From Nicotiana tabacum (lineage: Eukaryota; Streptophyta; Magnoliopsida; Solanales; Solanaceae), in the NCBI RefSeq assembly GCF_000715075.1, contig NC_134084.1:6326501-6390500 (forward strand): a stretch of 64,000 bases of DNA, in the 5' to 3' direction. Each line of letters starts with the position of its first letter. Position 1 is the stretch's first letter. The position numbers were made by a program, and so were the translations under genes. The notes under the pieces were generated by a model. That model did not search any database. It saw only the letters and a list, made by a program, of their open reading frames with translations, and had not been told where the DNA came from. Shown one piece after another: positions 46,383-58,292 of this stretch.

Positions 46383-46730
46383 ATGGTGTGTTTATGTCTA
46401 TACAGGCGTGTTGCATTGTTTCAAACATCATGGACTGATAAAAACCCAGGTCGCATGTTCTATTGCTGCCACTTAGGCAAAGTAAGTGTATTATGTTAAT
46501 TTTTTTGATAAATCTTTAGACCCTCCTCAAATTGCAATTTTATTGTAGGCTCCTGGTGCATGCGAATTCTTAAGGTAGCACGATGATCAGATGTCGGAGC
46601 AAATAAGGGGAGTATTTTCAGTCTTTTGAAGAAAGTTAATACCTATGAAAAAAAGAAGGTTTAGGCAAAGTGGATAATTATTGTACTTGTTGTTTACATA
46701 ATTTGGACTTGGTTTGGGGATTCTACTTAG
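46383..46730 (+). pseudogene. Small GRF zinc-finger protein with C-terminal membrane segment, broken
   Basis: Exon 1 (46383-46481, 33 codons) reads MVCLCLYRRV and then TSWTDKNPGRMFYCC, the GRF zinc-finger pattern (usually CxCG...NPGRxFYxC). A 67-bp intron (GTAAGT...TTGTAG) leads to 46549. There ACEFLR is followed by a stop where the family has Trp, then HDDQMSEQIRG. After a frameshift, a helix (KKVNTYEKKKV) and a hydrophobic segment (WIIIVLVVYIIWTWF) end at 46730. The layout matches small plant proteins with one GRF finger and one membrane helix. At least two stops and one frameshift make it a pseudogene. It points toward the transposase remnant at 47178-47789, which is on the opposite strand. 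Confidence 0.68.
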
Positions 46731-47177
46731 TTTATTGTAGATTATTGGTATGTATTATGGGATGAGTCTAAGGAAATCTAGTTGAAGGGTCAATGTGATC
46801 TGCAATTTTGCCTTCTATGTGCAGATTGTGTGCTGAAAAAATGCATCGTTTAATATGAATCTTCAGATTGTATTTTATACTCTATTTTGACAGAAATTTT
46901 CAGCTTGTATTGGCTTGGTAATTCTTGATGGTAATAATTTCCAATAACAATGATAATGAATAATGACGAATACAAATCACGATTACTTAATGACAAATGC
47001 AGTAAATATATAGCTCATTATAATTAGCTCCAAAACAAACTAAACTAGTCAGCCAAGGCAGGTTACATGGACAAAATAAAGGTTTAAATTGGCCTACTAA
47101 GTCTGGCTATTTTAAACTCCTAACAACTTTGATCATAACAAAGACTTTCCAACATATACTTGTCACTTGTTCCTCTT
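46731..47177. other. Gap between the convergent GRF and transposase remnants
   Basis: AT-rich spacer in which both remnants end. No further ORF was seen. Confidence 0.5.
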
Positions 47178-47789
47178 TCATGGAGTTGTTGTTGTGTTGC
47201 TTTTTCTTGTTGACACTTTCATCTGTTGTAGTTGGGCAGTTGTTACTGCCTTTCTTCCATTCCATTTCAAGCCATGTGGTTTAAATCTAGTGTCAATATT
47301 GGTACCAGATGCACTCGTAAAAGAAGTTCCACCCATGATAAATCTTTCACTAGTTGTACCAGGCTGAAGTATCACAAATATTTTCACGTCATCAGTTCCA
47401 ATTGTAAGCATCATATTCAGGTAAATTTAAAAAGTCATGGTTTACTTACACTTAGTATTGTCCTTGATGATTCAGGGTCTACATATAATCCATATCCAGT
47501 TTGTTTTTGTCTCTTTTGTCCTCTAACTCCTCCTCATACATCAGTTGGTTCTCTTACTGAAATACATGGCCCCCTGTATCCATCTTTAGAAGCACGTTTC
47601 CTTTCTCTCTTCATTCCAGCAGTAGTACCCCTCCCTATTCCTATGTCTCTTCCTCCAGCAGTAGTACCCTTCCGTATTCCATTACCTCTTCTTCCAGTTG
47701 TAGTACCCCTCCATATTCCCCTACCTCTTCCTCCAGTTGTAGTACTACCCCTCTCTAATCCCCTGCATCTTCGTAGGTATTACTTCTAA
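47178..47789 (-). pseudogene. C-terminal remnant of a Mutator-like (MURA) transposase
   Basis: The minus strand encodes a Gly-Arg-rich tract (GGRGRGIWRGTTTGRRGNG), then a GYGLYVDPESSRTIL phrase. After a gap, probably an intron, comes PGTTSERFIMGG, and then TNIDTRFKPHGLKW and GRKAVTTAQLQQM. This succession is what I know from the C-termini of plant MULE transposases. The catalytic DDE part is not present, because the sequence is cut at 47824 by the Gypsy element. The + strand frame 47232-47789 is the shadow of this repetitive tract. Confidence 0.62.
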
Positions 47790-47823
47790 CTACTTATGTG
47801 TCATGGCATATAGATGTTAGGAA

Positions 47824-48370
47824 TGTATAGGGTAAAATTGGTTTGTAACAAATGGTCGAATGATAGTATGACATGTGGAACGAAGACAAGTAAAAGGTAA
47901 ATCAAGTAACTACCACTATCAGGAATAAAAACTGCGGTTGGTATCAGATAAACCCCGAAAGAAGCCTAGTCAATTGGAGAAGTTCGAATGTTTGCCATCA
48001 GATAACATTCAATGAAAAATATTCTCTAACCTTAAATGGACAGTCGTTGCAGAGAATATTTTTGTTCATGGTCTGCTGTTACATATTCATTAATGGCTCG
48101 TTATTGTTATTTAAGTGGGGCTTGATCCTATGATCTTATTTCCCTAGGTATGACTATAAATAGCGAGCTGAGTAGCCATTATAAGACATGAAATTCTTGG
48201 CAAATCTTATGTTGTATTCTACTTTCACTCTCAATTAAAACAACTTTATTTGCTCTTTTATTATTCTCATTTCTGTCCTTGAAGACGTTATTCTCAGAGC
48301 TAGGCTTGTCATCTTATTCAATTTTAATCTCGAAGTCTTATTTTTAATCTTGTTTATTTACCATTTTACG
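47824..48370 (+). repeat. 5' LTR of the + strand Tat Gypsy
   Basis: This LTR is 547 bp, with a TATA-like CTATAAATAGC near 48150. Its ends are homologous in style to the intronic Tat LTR. No partner copy lies in the window. Confidence 0.7.
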
Positions 48371-48468
48371 GGTTTGGCACCCACTGTGGGGCTTATACAG
48401 TTGCGTAATTGCTTTGATCCTTGCGTTTGTTACTAACTTGTTTGATTTTTTCCTTAGAAAAATCAAAA

Positions 48469-49916
48469 ATGACAGTTAATGATGCCAACACTGCACACAA
48501 CATTGAGGGAAATGAGAATTTTCCTCAATATGAAGATTCAATTAGCGACACCCATAACAAAGGGGACGTAACAACCCTGGTTCATAAAGGGCAGTACCCC
48601 GGCCGGCTTGTACGGGAGCCAACTCTCGATGACGCGGAAGAGGAACACGTTGCGAAAATAGTAAGAATACTAAGAGAGAAATCGAAAGGCATCATGGGCC
48701 ACCTCTCAAGGCAGGATCGGGTGATGACAGAGTCGAAGCAAGCGTTGTTAGGTGCTTCCAACAACACAAACGGAAGGCGCCCAGTTCTTCCCAGCGTTCC
48801 TGCAAATCAAATGACTCAAAGAGTTGATAACAATACCCAAGGGGTGAGGTCAGTTTCGATGGCGCTGGGGGGACCGATAGCAGATCTAGTAACAATAATG
48901 GTAATGATCACTTCAAATCGAGCTCATGATATTTATGAGGGAAATTAACAAATGGATGGATCAAAACTGAAGGAATTTCATGCCTGAACAGATCAGATTC
49001 CGAGTGCACCACAAGTTTTGAAGGGCCCAGATTCGAATAAATACACTCAGTTGCTGTCTAAATCAAGTGCAACACTAGAGTTAGTTTCGAAGAGGTTCAA
49101 GATGACAGACATACGAAAACACGATGGGACTTCAAACCTGCAGGAGCACATCACAACTTATACCACGGTTGTGAAAGGGAACAATTTGGCTCAATATAAG
49201 ATCAAATTGGTTCTACGGAAGAAGTTTGGAGAAACCATCACAAAGGGGGCCCTGGCATGGTATTAACTCTTACTCGAGCATTCAATTGACTTTTTTGAAA
49301 TGCTTACAAATTCATTCATTAAGGCCCATGCTAGGGCCAGAAATGCCCGAGCCATGAAGGCGGACATATTCAGGATCGCACAAAGTGAGTCTGAATTGTT
49401 GCGGGAATTCATGATCAGATTCAAGAAATAGAGGATGTTTCTATTGGCCGTACCATACGAGTGGGCAGCGGAGGCGTTCACAAAGGGTTTGAATTTGAGG
49501 AGCTCTGACGCCTCTCGAAAGCTGATGGAAAGCCTACTTGAATTCCAAGAGACTACATGGGCAGATTTTCATAACCTTTATGAGTCAAAAATAAGGATAG
49601 AAGACGATCAACTCGAGTTCTCGTGTTCCTGAAATTAACCAAGGGACGGGATCGAGACAAGAACCAGGATAAGTTCAAAAGCAATTTTGATGTGTACCGA
49701 CGATCTTCTAAAGGTCGTTTCCTGTCATATGAGAAAACCAAAGGACGCAACAACAAAGGGTTCAGGTGCTTGAATAGGTTTGCTCCTACAGAAAAACTGA
49801 CTGTGGCTGGAGCAACAGATTACTTCAAGAAAAAGAGGTACCACGGGCCCAGGATTCCACATATCCTAGGTTGTCAGATAATAATTTCAACATCAGTGTT
49901 GTGGACTTGGTATTAG
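48469..49916 (+). pseudogene. Tat Gypsy gag, broken
   Basis: The ATG at 48469 opens MTVNDANTAHNIEGN. The frame stops at 48948 and resumes as VLKGPDSNKYTQLL, TTYTTVVKGNNLAQYKIK and EWAAEAFTKGLNLRSSDASR, the retrotransposon gag core of this family. A basic nucleocapsid region then starts near 49630. Several stops separate the parts. Confidence 0.82.
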
Positions 49917-50029
49917 CGATGAGGAATATTAAAGAAGCACGATTCTCAAAGCCAATCAGGTATGATCCCATCTAGAGGGATCCTAACTTATGGTGCGCAT
50001 ATCATCGGACTCAACGGCCAGAGAACTGG

Positions 50030-50747
50030 GGATTGATGACATCTGTTGAAGAGGTGGCCACATTATTGAATAACGGCCATCTCAGGGAGTTGTTGAGTGA
50101 CCGGACCAAGAACAATTACGGTCGTATCCAGGATAATGCGAAGCCTTTGAAGATAGCAGAAGACCCCCTCGGTTGACTATCAACATGATTTTTGGAGGGA
50201 ATGAAATTAATGGCATAATCTCTCAACGACCAAGAAAACTAAGATATCAGTGACCCACAACAAGTGAATCCGGGAAGTTGTAGAAGATGATATCACCTTC
50301 ATGAAGGAAGACGTCGATGGACTTCTTCTGCCACATAATGATGCCCTGGTAATTTCTCTCAATGTCTTAGTTTTGAAGCTTAAGCGTATTTTGGTTGACC
50401 CAGGAAGCTCGGCGAACATCATTCAATGGAGAGTGCCGGAACAAGCAAAGTTAACTAGAAGTATCATTCCGGCAACAAAACTATTCGCTAGGTTCAACTT
50501 GACAAGTGTGATAATCCGGGGAAAGATCATGCTGCCCACGAATGCTGAAGAAGTAACCAAGACCACCTTATTTGAAGTGGTAGATGGCGACATGGGTTAC
50601 AACATAATCCTCGAAAGGAATCAAGCAGATAAGAGGAGATCAAGCAGCAACAAAAGAGATGAACGCAATGTCAATTTCCAGGAGCAAAGGGAAGGAGCCC
50701 AACAAATAGCAATTATCGCAACTGACACCTTCTCCCTAGACCAATGA
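50030..50747 (+). pseudogene. Tat Gypsy protease region
   Basis: The frame contains DGLLLPHNDALVISLNVL and the active-site signature DPGSSAN (about 50398), followed by FEVVDGDMGYNIIL. After that point about 25 residues usually present in this family (a GRPWLHEM-type stretch) are missing. This suggests a local deletion near 50615. Start and end are approximate. Confidence 0.78.
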
Positions 50748-50949
50748 AGATGATAAAGGCGAGGAATCATTAGAATCCCACTAGGTGTCAAGATACTTTC
50801 AAGTACTGGAGGAGACAAATGCAACCAAGTCTACTATAGAATAACTCGAGCAAGTGGCTTTGTTCGAATAATTCTTGGAAAGGAAGTTTCACTTGGTAAC
50901 ATGACTCAATTCCAAACTCAGTTAAGGATTTATTAATTTCCTTAAAGCT

Positions 50950-52560
50950 AACGTTGATTGTTTTGCATGGTCGCACTCAGATATGGCAGGTATCCCATTA
51001 GAGGTGGTCGTGCACAAGCTAATCCTGGACCTGAACTTCCTACCGGTAAGGCAAAAGAAATGCCCGATAGCCGAGGTCAGAAGTAGGTTTGTTAAAGAAG
51101 AGGTAAATTGACTACTCGACATCGCTTCGATCCGGGAGGTAAAGAATCCCAAATGGTTAGCTAATGTAGTTATCATTCCAAGGAAGAATAACAAGTTTAT
51201 AATGTGTGTAGATTATAAGGACTTAAATAAGGCTCGCCCTAAAGGCTCATTCCCATTTCCAAACATTGATCAAATAATTGATGCAACGGCCGGGTACAAG
51301 TTAATGAGTTTCCTCACTACCTACTCCGGGTACAATCAAATCAAGATGAACCTAGAGGATTAAGAAAAAACTTCGTTCATAATGAACTTTGGAAAATATT
51401 ATTATAATGTGATGCCACTTGACCTAAAAACGCTGGAACCACTTATCAAAGGCTCATTAATAAGATGTTCGAGAAACATATAGGCAAAAAAATGGAAGTA
51501 AATATTGATGACATGTTAATAAAGTCTTTGAGTGTAGGTGATCATTTGAAACACCTCCAAGAAACCTTCGACATCTTGAGGAAGCATAATATAAAGCTCA
51601 ACCCGGAAAAATAGGTGTTCAGGGTTGGTTACGGTAAGTTCTTGGGGCTTTTGGTCACAAAGAGGGATCGAGGTGAATCCCGATAAAATCAAAGACAACA
51701 AAGACATCCCGAAACAACTAACGAGCATAAAAGAAGTTTAGAGGCTAACTAGAAGATTAACTGCTTTAAGCAAATTTATCTTTTGATCCTCGAAAAAATA
51801 TCATCGTTTCTTCTCACTTCTTAAGAAGAAGAATAATTTTGAATGGACTACAGAATGCCAACAGTTTTTAAAGATTTGAAATGGTACATATAAATCCCCC
51901 CGCTACTATCGAAATTGGGGGAAGGTGAAAATTTGCCAATATATCTAGTGGTCTTAGAAGTAGCGATGAGTGTCGTTTCAGTCCGAGAGGATGAAGGTAC
52001 GCAATTTCCTATCTATTATGTCAGTAAAATATTGTCAAGAGTGAAGACTCGCTATCCACACCTTGAAAAGTTGGCCTTAGCTCTCGTAGTCACCTCTTAA
52101 AAGCTTAGGCCTTATTTTTAGTGCCACCAGATAGCTGTTGTGACAACCTTCCCCTTGAGGAATGTTCTTCACAAGCCTGAGTTGTCAGGACGGTTGGCAA
52201 AATGAGTTGTCGAAATTAGTGCGTTTGATATTGAATACAAGTCTAGGACTATGATCAAATCATAAGTTTTGATTGATTTCAGTCCCCGGTTAATGTCCAT
52301 AGCCGATCAAGAGGCAGTATTAATGTTAGAAACGACATCAGGAGTTTGGACCTTGTTTATGGATGGAGCCTCTAATGAAAAGGGTCTAGGCTCGAGGTGG
52401 TTCTAACCACGCCCTCGGGGGAAACCCTGAGGAAGGCCATTAGGACAGTTCCTTTAACTAACAATGAAGCCGAGTAGGAGTCTTTGGTTGCAGGACTTGA
52501 ATTGGTCCGGGGACTTGGCTCAGAGGTCATATAGATCAAATGTGATTCACAGCTGGTAGT
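50950..52560 (+). pseudogene. Tat Gypsy reverse transcriptase and RNase H, broken
   Basis: RT motifs are readable: REVKNPKWLANVVIIPRKNN, CVDYKDLNKARPKGSFPFPN and EKTSFIMNFGKYYYNVMPL, with the palm-motif region near 51490-51530 reading EVNIDDMLIKSL. RNase H begins near 52345 with WTLFMDGASN. Stops and shifts recur throughout. Confidence 0.8.
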
Positions 52561-52589
52561 AAAGTGAATAAGGTTCAGGCATTGCTTGC

Positions 52590-53779
52590 ATGGAGTTCGT
52601 CGAATATCTTCGGCATGGCAAGTTGCCTGAAGACCCGAAGGCATCCCGGGCACTACATACCAAAGCGACTCGCACTGCCTCATGGACGGGCAATTATATA
52701 GGAGATTATACCAAGGCATGTAAACCGATGTCTAGGAACCTCGGAGGTGGACTACGTGATGAGAGAAGTCCAAGGAATTTGTGGGAACCATTTCACCGCT
52801 GATTTGATGGTACTAAAGCTGGTTAGGGTAGGATGTTATTGGCTTCGGATGGAACGAGTCGCAAAGACATTTGTTCATAAATACGACAAATGTCAACAAT
52901 ATGCGTAGTTGATACACTAACCGGCGGAACTCTTGCATTCGGTGTTATCCCCGTGGCCATTCATGAAATTGGGGATGGATATTGTTGGTCCACTGCCACC
53001 GGGTGTCGGAGAGGTAAGAAGCCTCTTAATTTTAACTGAGTACTTCACTAAATGGGTTGAAACATGTCCTTACGATAAGATCGGTGAGCGCAAAGTGGCC
53101 GACTTCCTATGGGACCACATAATCTATCGATTCTGAATCCGAAGGAAATTGTGTGCAACAATACACCACAGTTCATAGACTCAAAAGTCACAAAAATTCT
53201 CAAAAATTTGAAAATCAAGAGGAATACATCCTCACTGTACCATCTGAGCGCTAATGGACAGGCAGAGTCAACCAATAAGGTGATTATCTAAATCCTTAAA
53301 AAGAGGTTAGAAGCTGCTAAAGGCGAATGGCCCAAAGAGTTACTGGTCATGCTATGGGAGTATTGGACGACAGCAAAGTCAAGCATGGGATATATACCTC
53401 TTCTCTCGTATATGGCGCGGAAGCTCTGATACCGGTGGAAGTAGTGGAACCAACCTTATGGTTTTTCTGAGCAAACGAAGAAGCAAATAATAAGGCATTG
53501 CTGGTGAAGCTGGATTTGCTCGATGAACACATGGACTTGGCATATGTGAAGATGGTGGCTCATAAGCAAAGGATAGAGAGATACTATAATTTTAGGGCAA
53601 ATCTCCATTATTTCAAAGTAGGAGACTTGGTTTTGAGGAAGGTGACTCAGAGCACTCAGGAAATCAATGCTGGGAAGCTGGGTCCAATGTGGGAAGGTCG
53701 CTATCGGGTTTCAGCTGTCACCGGTAAAAGATCATACGAGCCGGAATATCAAGATGAAGTCAAATTGCCCAACAATTAG
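52590..53779 (+). pseudogene. Tat Gypsy integrase, broken
   Basis: The zinc region lies near 52750-52910, followed by the core (PFMKLGMDIVGPLPPG, then TEYFTKWVE; YHLSANGQAESTNKV) and the C-terminal part (MVAHKQRIERYYNFRANLHY, then MWEGRYRVSAV). It ends at 53779, 57 bp before the next LTR begins. Confidence 0.82.
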
Positions 53780-53836
53780 ATCGTGACTCGCCTTAAAAGG
53801 TATTACTGCTGATAGATCTATCAATACTGAAAGTAT

Positions 53837-56371
53837 TGTCACACCTCCTTTTTACTTACACCCCCATAAAGGGGTATATAAGGGAGTTTTTTACAACTTA
53901 AAGCAACAATCGAAATGGGATTAATTATTAAAGAATCAGAGTCGCCACTTGGGATAATTTATGGTGTCCCAAGTCACCGGTTTAGAATCCCGAATCGAGG
54001 AAAGATTGACTCTGTTTTACAGTCCGCGAACACAAAAATCGGGTAAGGAATTCTGTTAACCCGTGAGAAGGTGTTAGGCATTCCCGAGTTCCGTGGTTCT
54101 AGCACGGTCGCTCAACTGTTATTATTGGCGTAATTATCCGATTTTAGAACACTTTCAAACCTATATGCATTTTTACTTTTAAACCTCTTTTATTCATTTT
54201 TAGGAATATTTCAACATTATACAAAACACGTCTTTGGATCATGCCACATGAAATACACCCGCAATCCGCGACATATTTTATTTAACGTTGTTAGGATTTG
54301 GATTTGGGTTACATGAAATGCACACCCGAGTTTAAGGAAATTAATTATTAAAATAACGCGCCTAAATCAACTACGCGTTTTTAAATTTGCGAGGGCCATG
54401 AAAAATTCGCTAAATGGCTCACCTCGATTTCTAAAAAGCAAACACATTAAAAATGAGGGTCGTGCATTTTAAGATTTTATTTGGCACGGCACTCCTTGAT
54501 TCCAATTTTTAAAGAGAATCCAAACTAAATTTTGAGGGCCATAAGCTATTTTGTGTTATTTGATATGGCACACCTTCTTTTTCTTTTTTAACTAGTGGTG
54601 GGAATAAAGAATGCAACAATGCACATTCCAGACCTCTGAAACTGAATCCTTAGGAATTGGACAAAAAAGTAGTTGATATCTTGAATAACAACAATGAGAT
54701 AAATAAAAAAAAATTAGAGAAAAGCTATAGGAATGGCTGGCATAAGCAATACAAAATTTTCAAATTTAAGAAAGGAAGTGGCGTTAACTTGAAACCAATT
54801 AAAAACAAATGACGAACTCATAGCGCCATAAAATATATAAAGTAACAAATTTATTTTCGTTGATCCAATTTTCCAATTTAGAGCGACGTAAAACTGTTCG
54901 ACTAAACACTACCAATCAGAAAAGTTTCAACAACCGAGTCTGAAAAGAATTGGCGTCCTACGCAATTGAAAACAAAACAAAAATGGCAAACCAGCAATTT
55001 TGAGGGGGAATCGAATGTAACGTAAATGAACTGGAGAAAATTAGACAAATTGAGAGAGAAGGCAAATATGTTAAACTACCCAACAACCCATTTATTTGCT
55101 CTTCCTAATTTAATTTAACTGAACAATTGTTAATTCATAAAATAACAAGCAACTCAACATTTTTAGAGATTTTAAGCTAATTTCAAACAAAAACACAGCA
55201 AACTAACCCAACTAGCAGACTAAGTAACAGAACAAATTATAGCATATCCAACAACATTAAACAAGGAAACTCACTCAAAATGTTCAAACAACTATGTAAA
55301 CGGAAATGAGAAGATCTCTATTACTGTAATTTTCTCTCAATCACATCAAAGTAGAGTAAGGAAACAGAAACGCACCAGAAAATGACCACAACCAGAAGAG
55401 GGACCCGAAGACCTCGAACGGAATCGTGAATGGCAACAGAAACTCGACCACGGGCTGGAAATCTCGAGTTGGTGTTTCGACAGGTTCTGAGGCTGTTTGA
55501 TTGCGTTCCAAAATTGGAATTATTGGTCGGTTTTCATTGCTTCTCATGGCTGGTTTCCGGCGAGTTTGGGAATCAGATCGGCTCTGTGTACGTGTGTAAA
55601 AGAAGAAGGAGATACGTTGGGGAGGAGGTGTCGTTTGGTTTTGCTCAAATGCAGCACTACTGAGTTTGGGAAGGTGGCATGGCTTGTGTTGGTTTGGTGC
55701 TGCTGAAGGTTCCCGTTGATGGATGTTCTAAAGAAGTTTTGAAGAAGAAGACTTGAAAAGGAGGGTGAAGATGATGATCCGAGGGGGTGGGGGTCCTCTT
55801 TTGGCGCAGCTTTTCAGCTTTTCCAGCATTATTTTTGTTGTCCTTTTTGCTGATTTAGGCGTTCCTATATGTAGAGTCTAGGTTTAGGTTATTATTTTGT
55901 GTATTTTACCAATTAGTCCCTAGGTCTTCTGTGTTAAGTCCTTAGGGTCTTTTTTATTTATTTTTGTTCCAAAGAAGAGTCTAGAAGGGTCCTTAGGCTT
56001 AATGGACTAATCCGAATTGGGCCAAAAATTGGGCTCTAAAACTCTTAAAATTGCGATCCAACACCTTAATTGACTCATTTTAAAATAAGATAAAAATACT
56101 ACACAATGCAAAAGCTAACATGAAACTATTATATATTTTTGTATTTTCAAAATTATATAAAGATAAAAATAAAGTACTATTTTTTGTATTTTTGTTTTTA
56201 AATTTATGAAAGATACATACTAAAATATTTTTTTGTAATTTTCATTTTTCTTGTAATAAAATAAAGTAAAATAGTAAAAATGAGTTGAAATAGCTATATT
56301 AGGCCTAAATTAAATATTTACGTGCTAAATATGAAAAAATATTGGGGAGGGTCAAAAATCACATGTCTACA
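53837..56371 (-). repeat. 3' LTR (2.5 kb) of the pol-deleted Gypsy element
   Basis: On the minus strand this LTR begins TGTAGACATGTG and ends GGAGGTGTGACA. The + strand start (TGTCACACCTCC) and the internal phrases (CAAGTCACCGG; GTTAGGCATTCCCGAGTTCC) are ones I recognise from a common Solanaceae Gypsy LTR. Short ORFs near 55341-55706 are within the LTR. Confidence 0.82.
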
Positions 56372-56384
56372 GTTGCCCCTCTTT
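56372..56384 (-). other. Polypurine tract of the pol-deleted Gypsy element
   Basis: AAAGAGGGGCAAC on the minus strand lies immediately before the LTR start TGTAGACA. This fixes the element's orientation and LTR edge. Confidence 0.8.
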
Positions 56385-57002
56385 GGCTGGAAACGCGAAG
56401 AGCTTTCAGACAAAGAACGACTAGACAGGTTTTTTAACCCGACCCTTATTTAAGGAGACCAAAACTAAGTGAAAAGGGGAATGTGACCGAGCCCTGGTAT
56501 CTGAGCTGCCTACATATCCTTGGCTATAAAGGAATCATGCCACGTGTAGTTCAGAGGTGAGTGAGATGATGGAGTATGCCGAGGTGGAGAGCCAGTCAAG
56601 GTGACGTTCTGCCGAGGTTCCGGTCCGCGGTCCTGTTATTACATCAAAAAATCACAAGATGAAAAAGACTAGCTAAGTCTGTTAACTACGAGTTATAAGA
56701 TTCCTATTTATAAGTCTTTTGAAGCTTGATCTTGAGTCTTAAATGGTTTTTCATGCAGACTTTGGATTTGAACCTTGACACTTGCTAGCTGCAGGTGCTA
56801 CTGCTTACTGACTTCCTTATTACACCATGAAAAAATAAAATAAGCTAGACTAAACTATGATCTATGCATTACAAGAATCCTATCTATATCTTCAAACTTG
56901 ATTTCGTAATTCATGTTGCCTTGTTGACTTGTATTTTCTAGATGAAGTCCCTTTGTTGCTGACTTGAATTGTGATCTGAGACACTTTCCCTTTTCTTGAG
57001 GT

Positions 57003-57594
57003 GGACGCCTGATTGCTGAACTCGAATTATAATCTGGGATGCTTTCCTTTACTCTAGGTGGACGCCTGATTGCCAAAATTTGAACTGTATTCCCGTGCTC
57101 TCCAGGTGGGCGCCTGATTGCTGAACTTAAACTGTATTCCTGTGCTCTCCAAGTGAGCGCCTGATTGCTGAACTTGATCTATATTCATGTGCTCTCTAGG
57201 TGGGCACCTGATTTTTGAACTTGAACTGTATTCCCGTGCTCTCCAGGTGGGCGCCTGATTGCTGAACTTGAACTGTATTCCCGTGCTATCCAGGTGGGCG
57301 CTTGATTGCTGAACTTGAACTGTACTCCCGTGCTCTCCAGGTGGGCACCTGATTGCTGAACTTGAACTGTATTCCTGTGCTCTCCAGGTGGGCGCATGAT
57401 TTCTGAACTTGAATTGTATTACCGTTCTCTCCAGTTGGGTGCCTGATTGCTGAACTTGAAATATATTCATGTGCTCTCCAGGTGGACGCCTGATTGCTGA
57501 ACTTGAATTGTATTCCCGTGCTCTCCAGGTGGGCGCCTGATTGTTGAACTTTAATTGTTTTTCCCTGTTCTCCAATTGGGTGCCTGATTTCAAC
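57003..57594 (-). repeat. 47-bp minisatellite, about 12 units
   Basis: Units begin at 57061 (48 bp), then at 57109 and every 47 bp exactly to 57579, with diverged units before 57061. The consensus starts GGCGCCTGATTGCTGAAC and ends CTCTCCAGGTG. Because 47 is not a multiple of three and the unit lacks stops on the minus strand, all three minus frames stay open (57054-57671, 57185-57397 and 57286-57648). These frames are by-products of the repeat. There are no spacers, so it is not a CRISPR array. Confidence 0.95.
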
Positions 57595-58292
57595 AAAAAT
57601 AGACAAAACAAAGAAAATTTTCTGCCCCGGTTTGGTAGCTGGGCACATTTGTGAGTGTTAAACTGAATCATGTTACCAAATATTACTAAGAGTTTGAAAG
57701 TTAGGTCCCATTATCCTTGAGGGTCCTGAAAACTCCTAGTTAAATGACAGTTTTAATCTAAATTATATGTATTAAAGGTATGACTTCCGCTAAATTTTGT
57801 TATCTAAGAAGGTTTTAAAACTACGTCCCATTATCCGGGAGGGTCCTGAAAATCAAAATCAAACCTTATCTTAAGAGTGACAACTTTTACAGCTGAATTA
57901 TACTTCCCTGCGATAGAACTCTTACGGCTGAATTATACCTCCCTACAACTGATCTTACGCTAAACCTTGTTATCTAATGAAAATCTTAAAGCTAGGTCTC
58001 ATTATTCAGGAGGTACCTGAAAACTTCTAATTGAATCCTATCTTAAACATGCAAACTTTTAAACCAACTTATATCCCTTTGGGGTACACTTACACTAGAT
58101 CTTGCTACTTACGATTGTTTTGAATTTTAAACTAGGTCCCATTTTCCCGAAGGGTCCTAAGAATTTACTGTCAAACCTGTTTGGTGCTTGCCTTTCCTTA
58201 CGGAGGGTTCCTCTGAAACAATCGAAATTTTCTGCCCCTGTTTCAAATCTAAGAAAAATCTTGTCGGTTTAAAAATATGGTGGTTGGTTTGT

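Larger units (their letters stand above)
47824..53836 (+). mobile_element. Second Tat-lineage Gypsy element, + strand, 3' part displaced
   Basis: The 5' LTR (47824-48370) begins TGTATAGGGTAAAATTGG and ends CCATTTTACG. A leader (TTTGGCACCCACTGTGGGGC) follows, then gag, protease, RT, RNase H and integrase in order on the + strand, broken by stops. Gag and pol motifs closely match the intronic minus-strand element. The element stops just after the integrase end, at the LTR beginning at 53837. Its antisense ORF and 3' LTR should therefore lie beyond that insertion, outside the window. Confidence 0.85.

Noticed and set aside
47232..47789. 185-codon + strand ORF rich in Pro, Val and Leu
   Set aside because: It is the complement of a Gly-Arg-rich tract of a minus-strand Mutator-like transposase remnant.
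57061..57594. CRISPR-like regular repeats
   Set aside because: The units are contiguous with no spacers, the DNA is a plant retroelement, and no cas genes are present.
57054..57671. 205-codon minus-strand ORF with repeats of SSAIRRPPGEH type
   Set aside because: It is the translation of a 47-bp minisatellite that is open in all three minus frames. It has no start context or domain.
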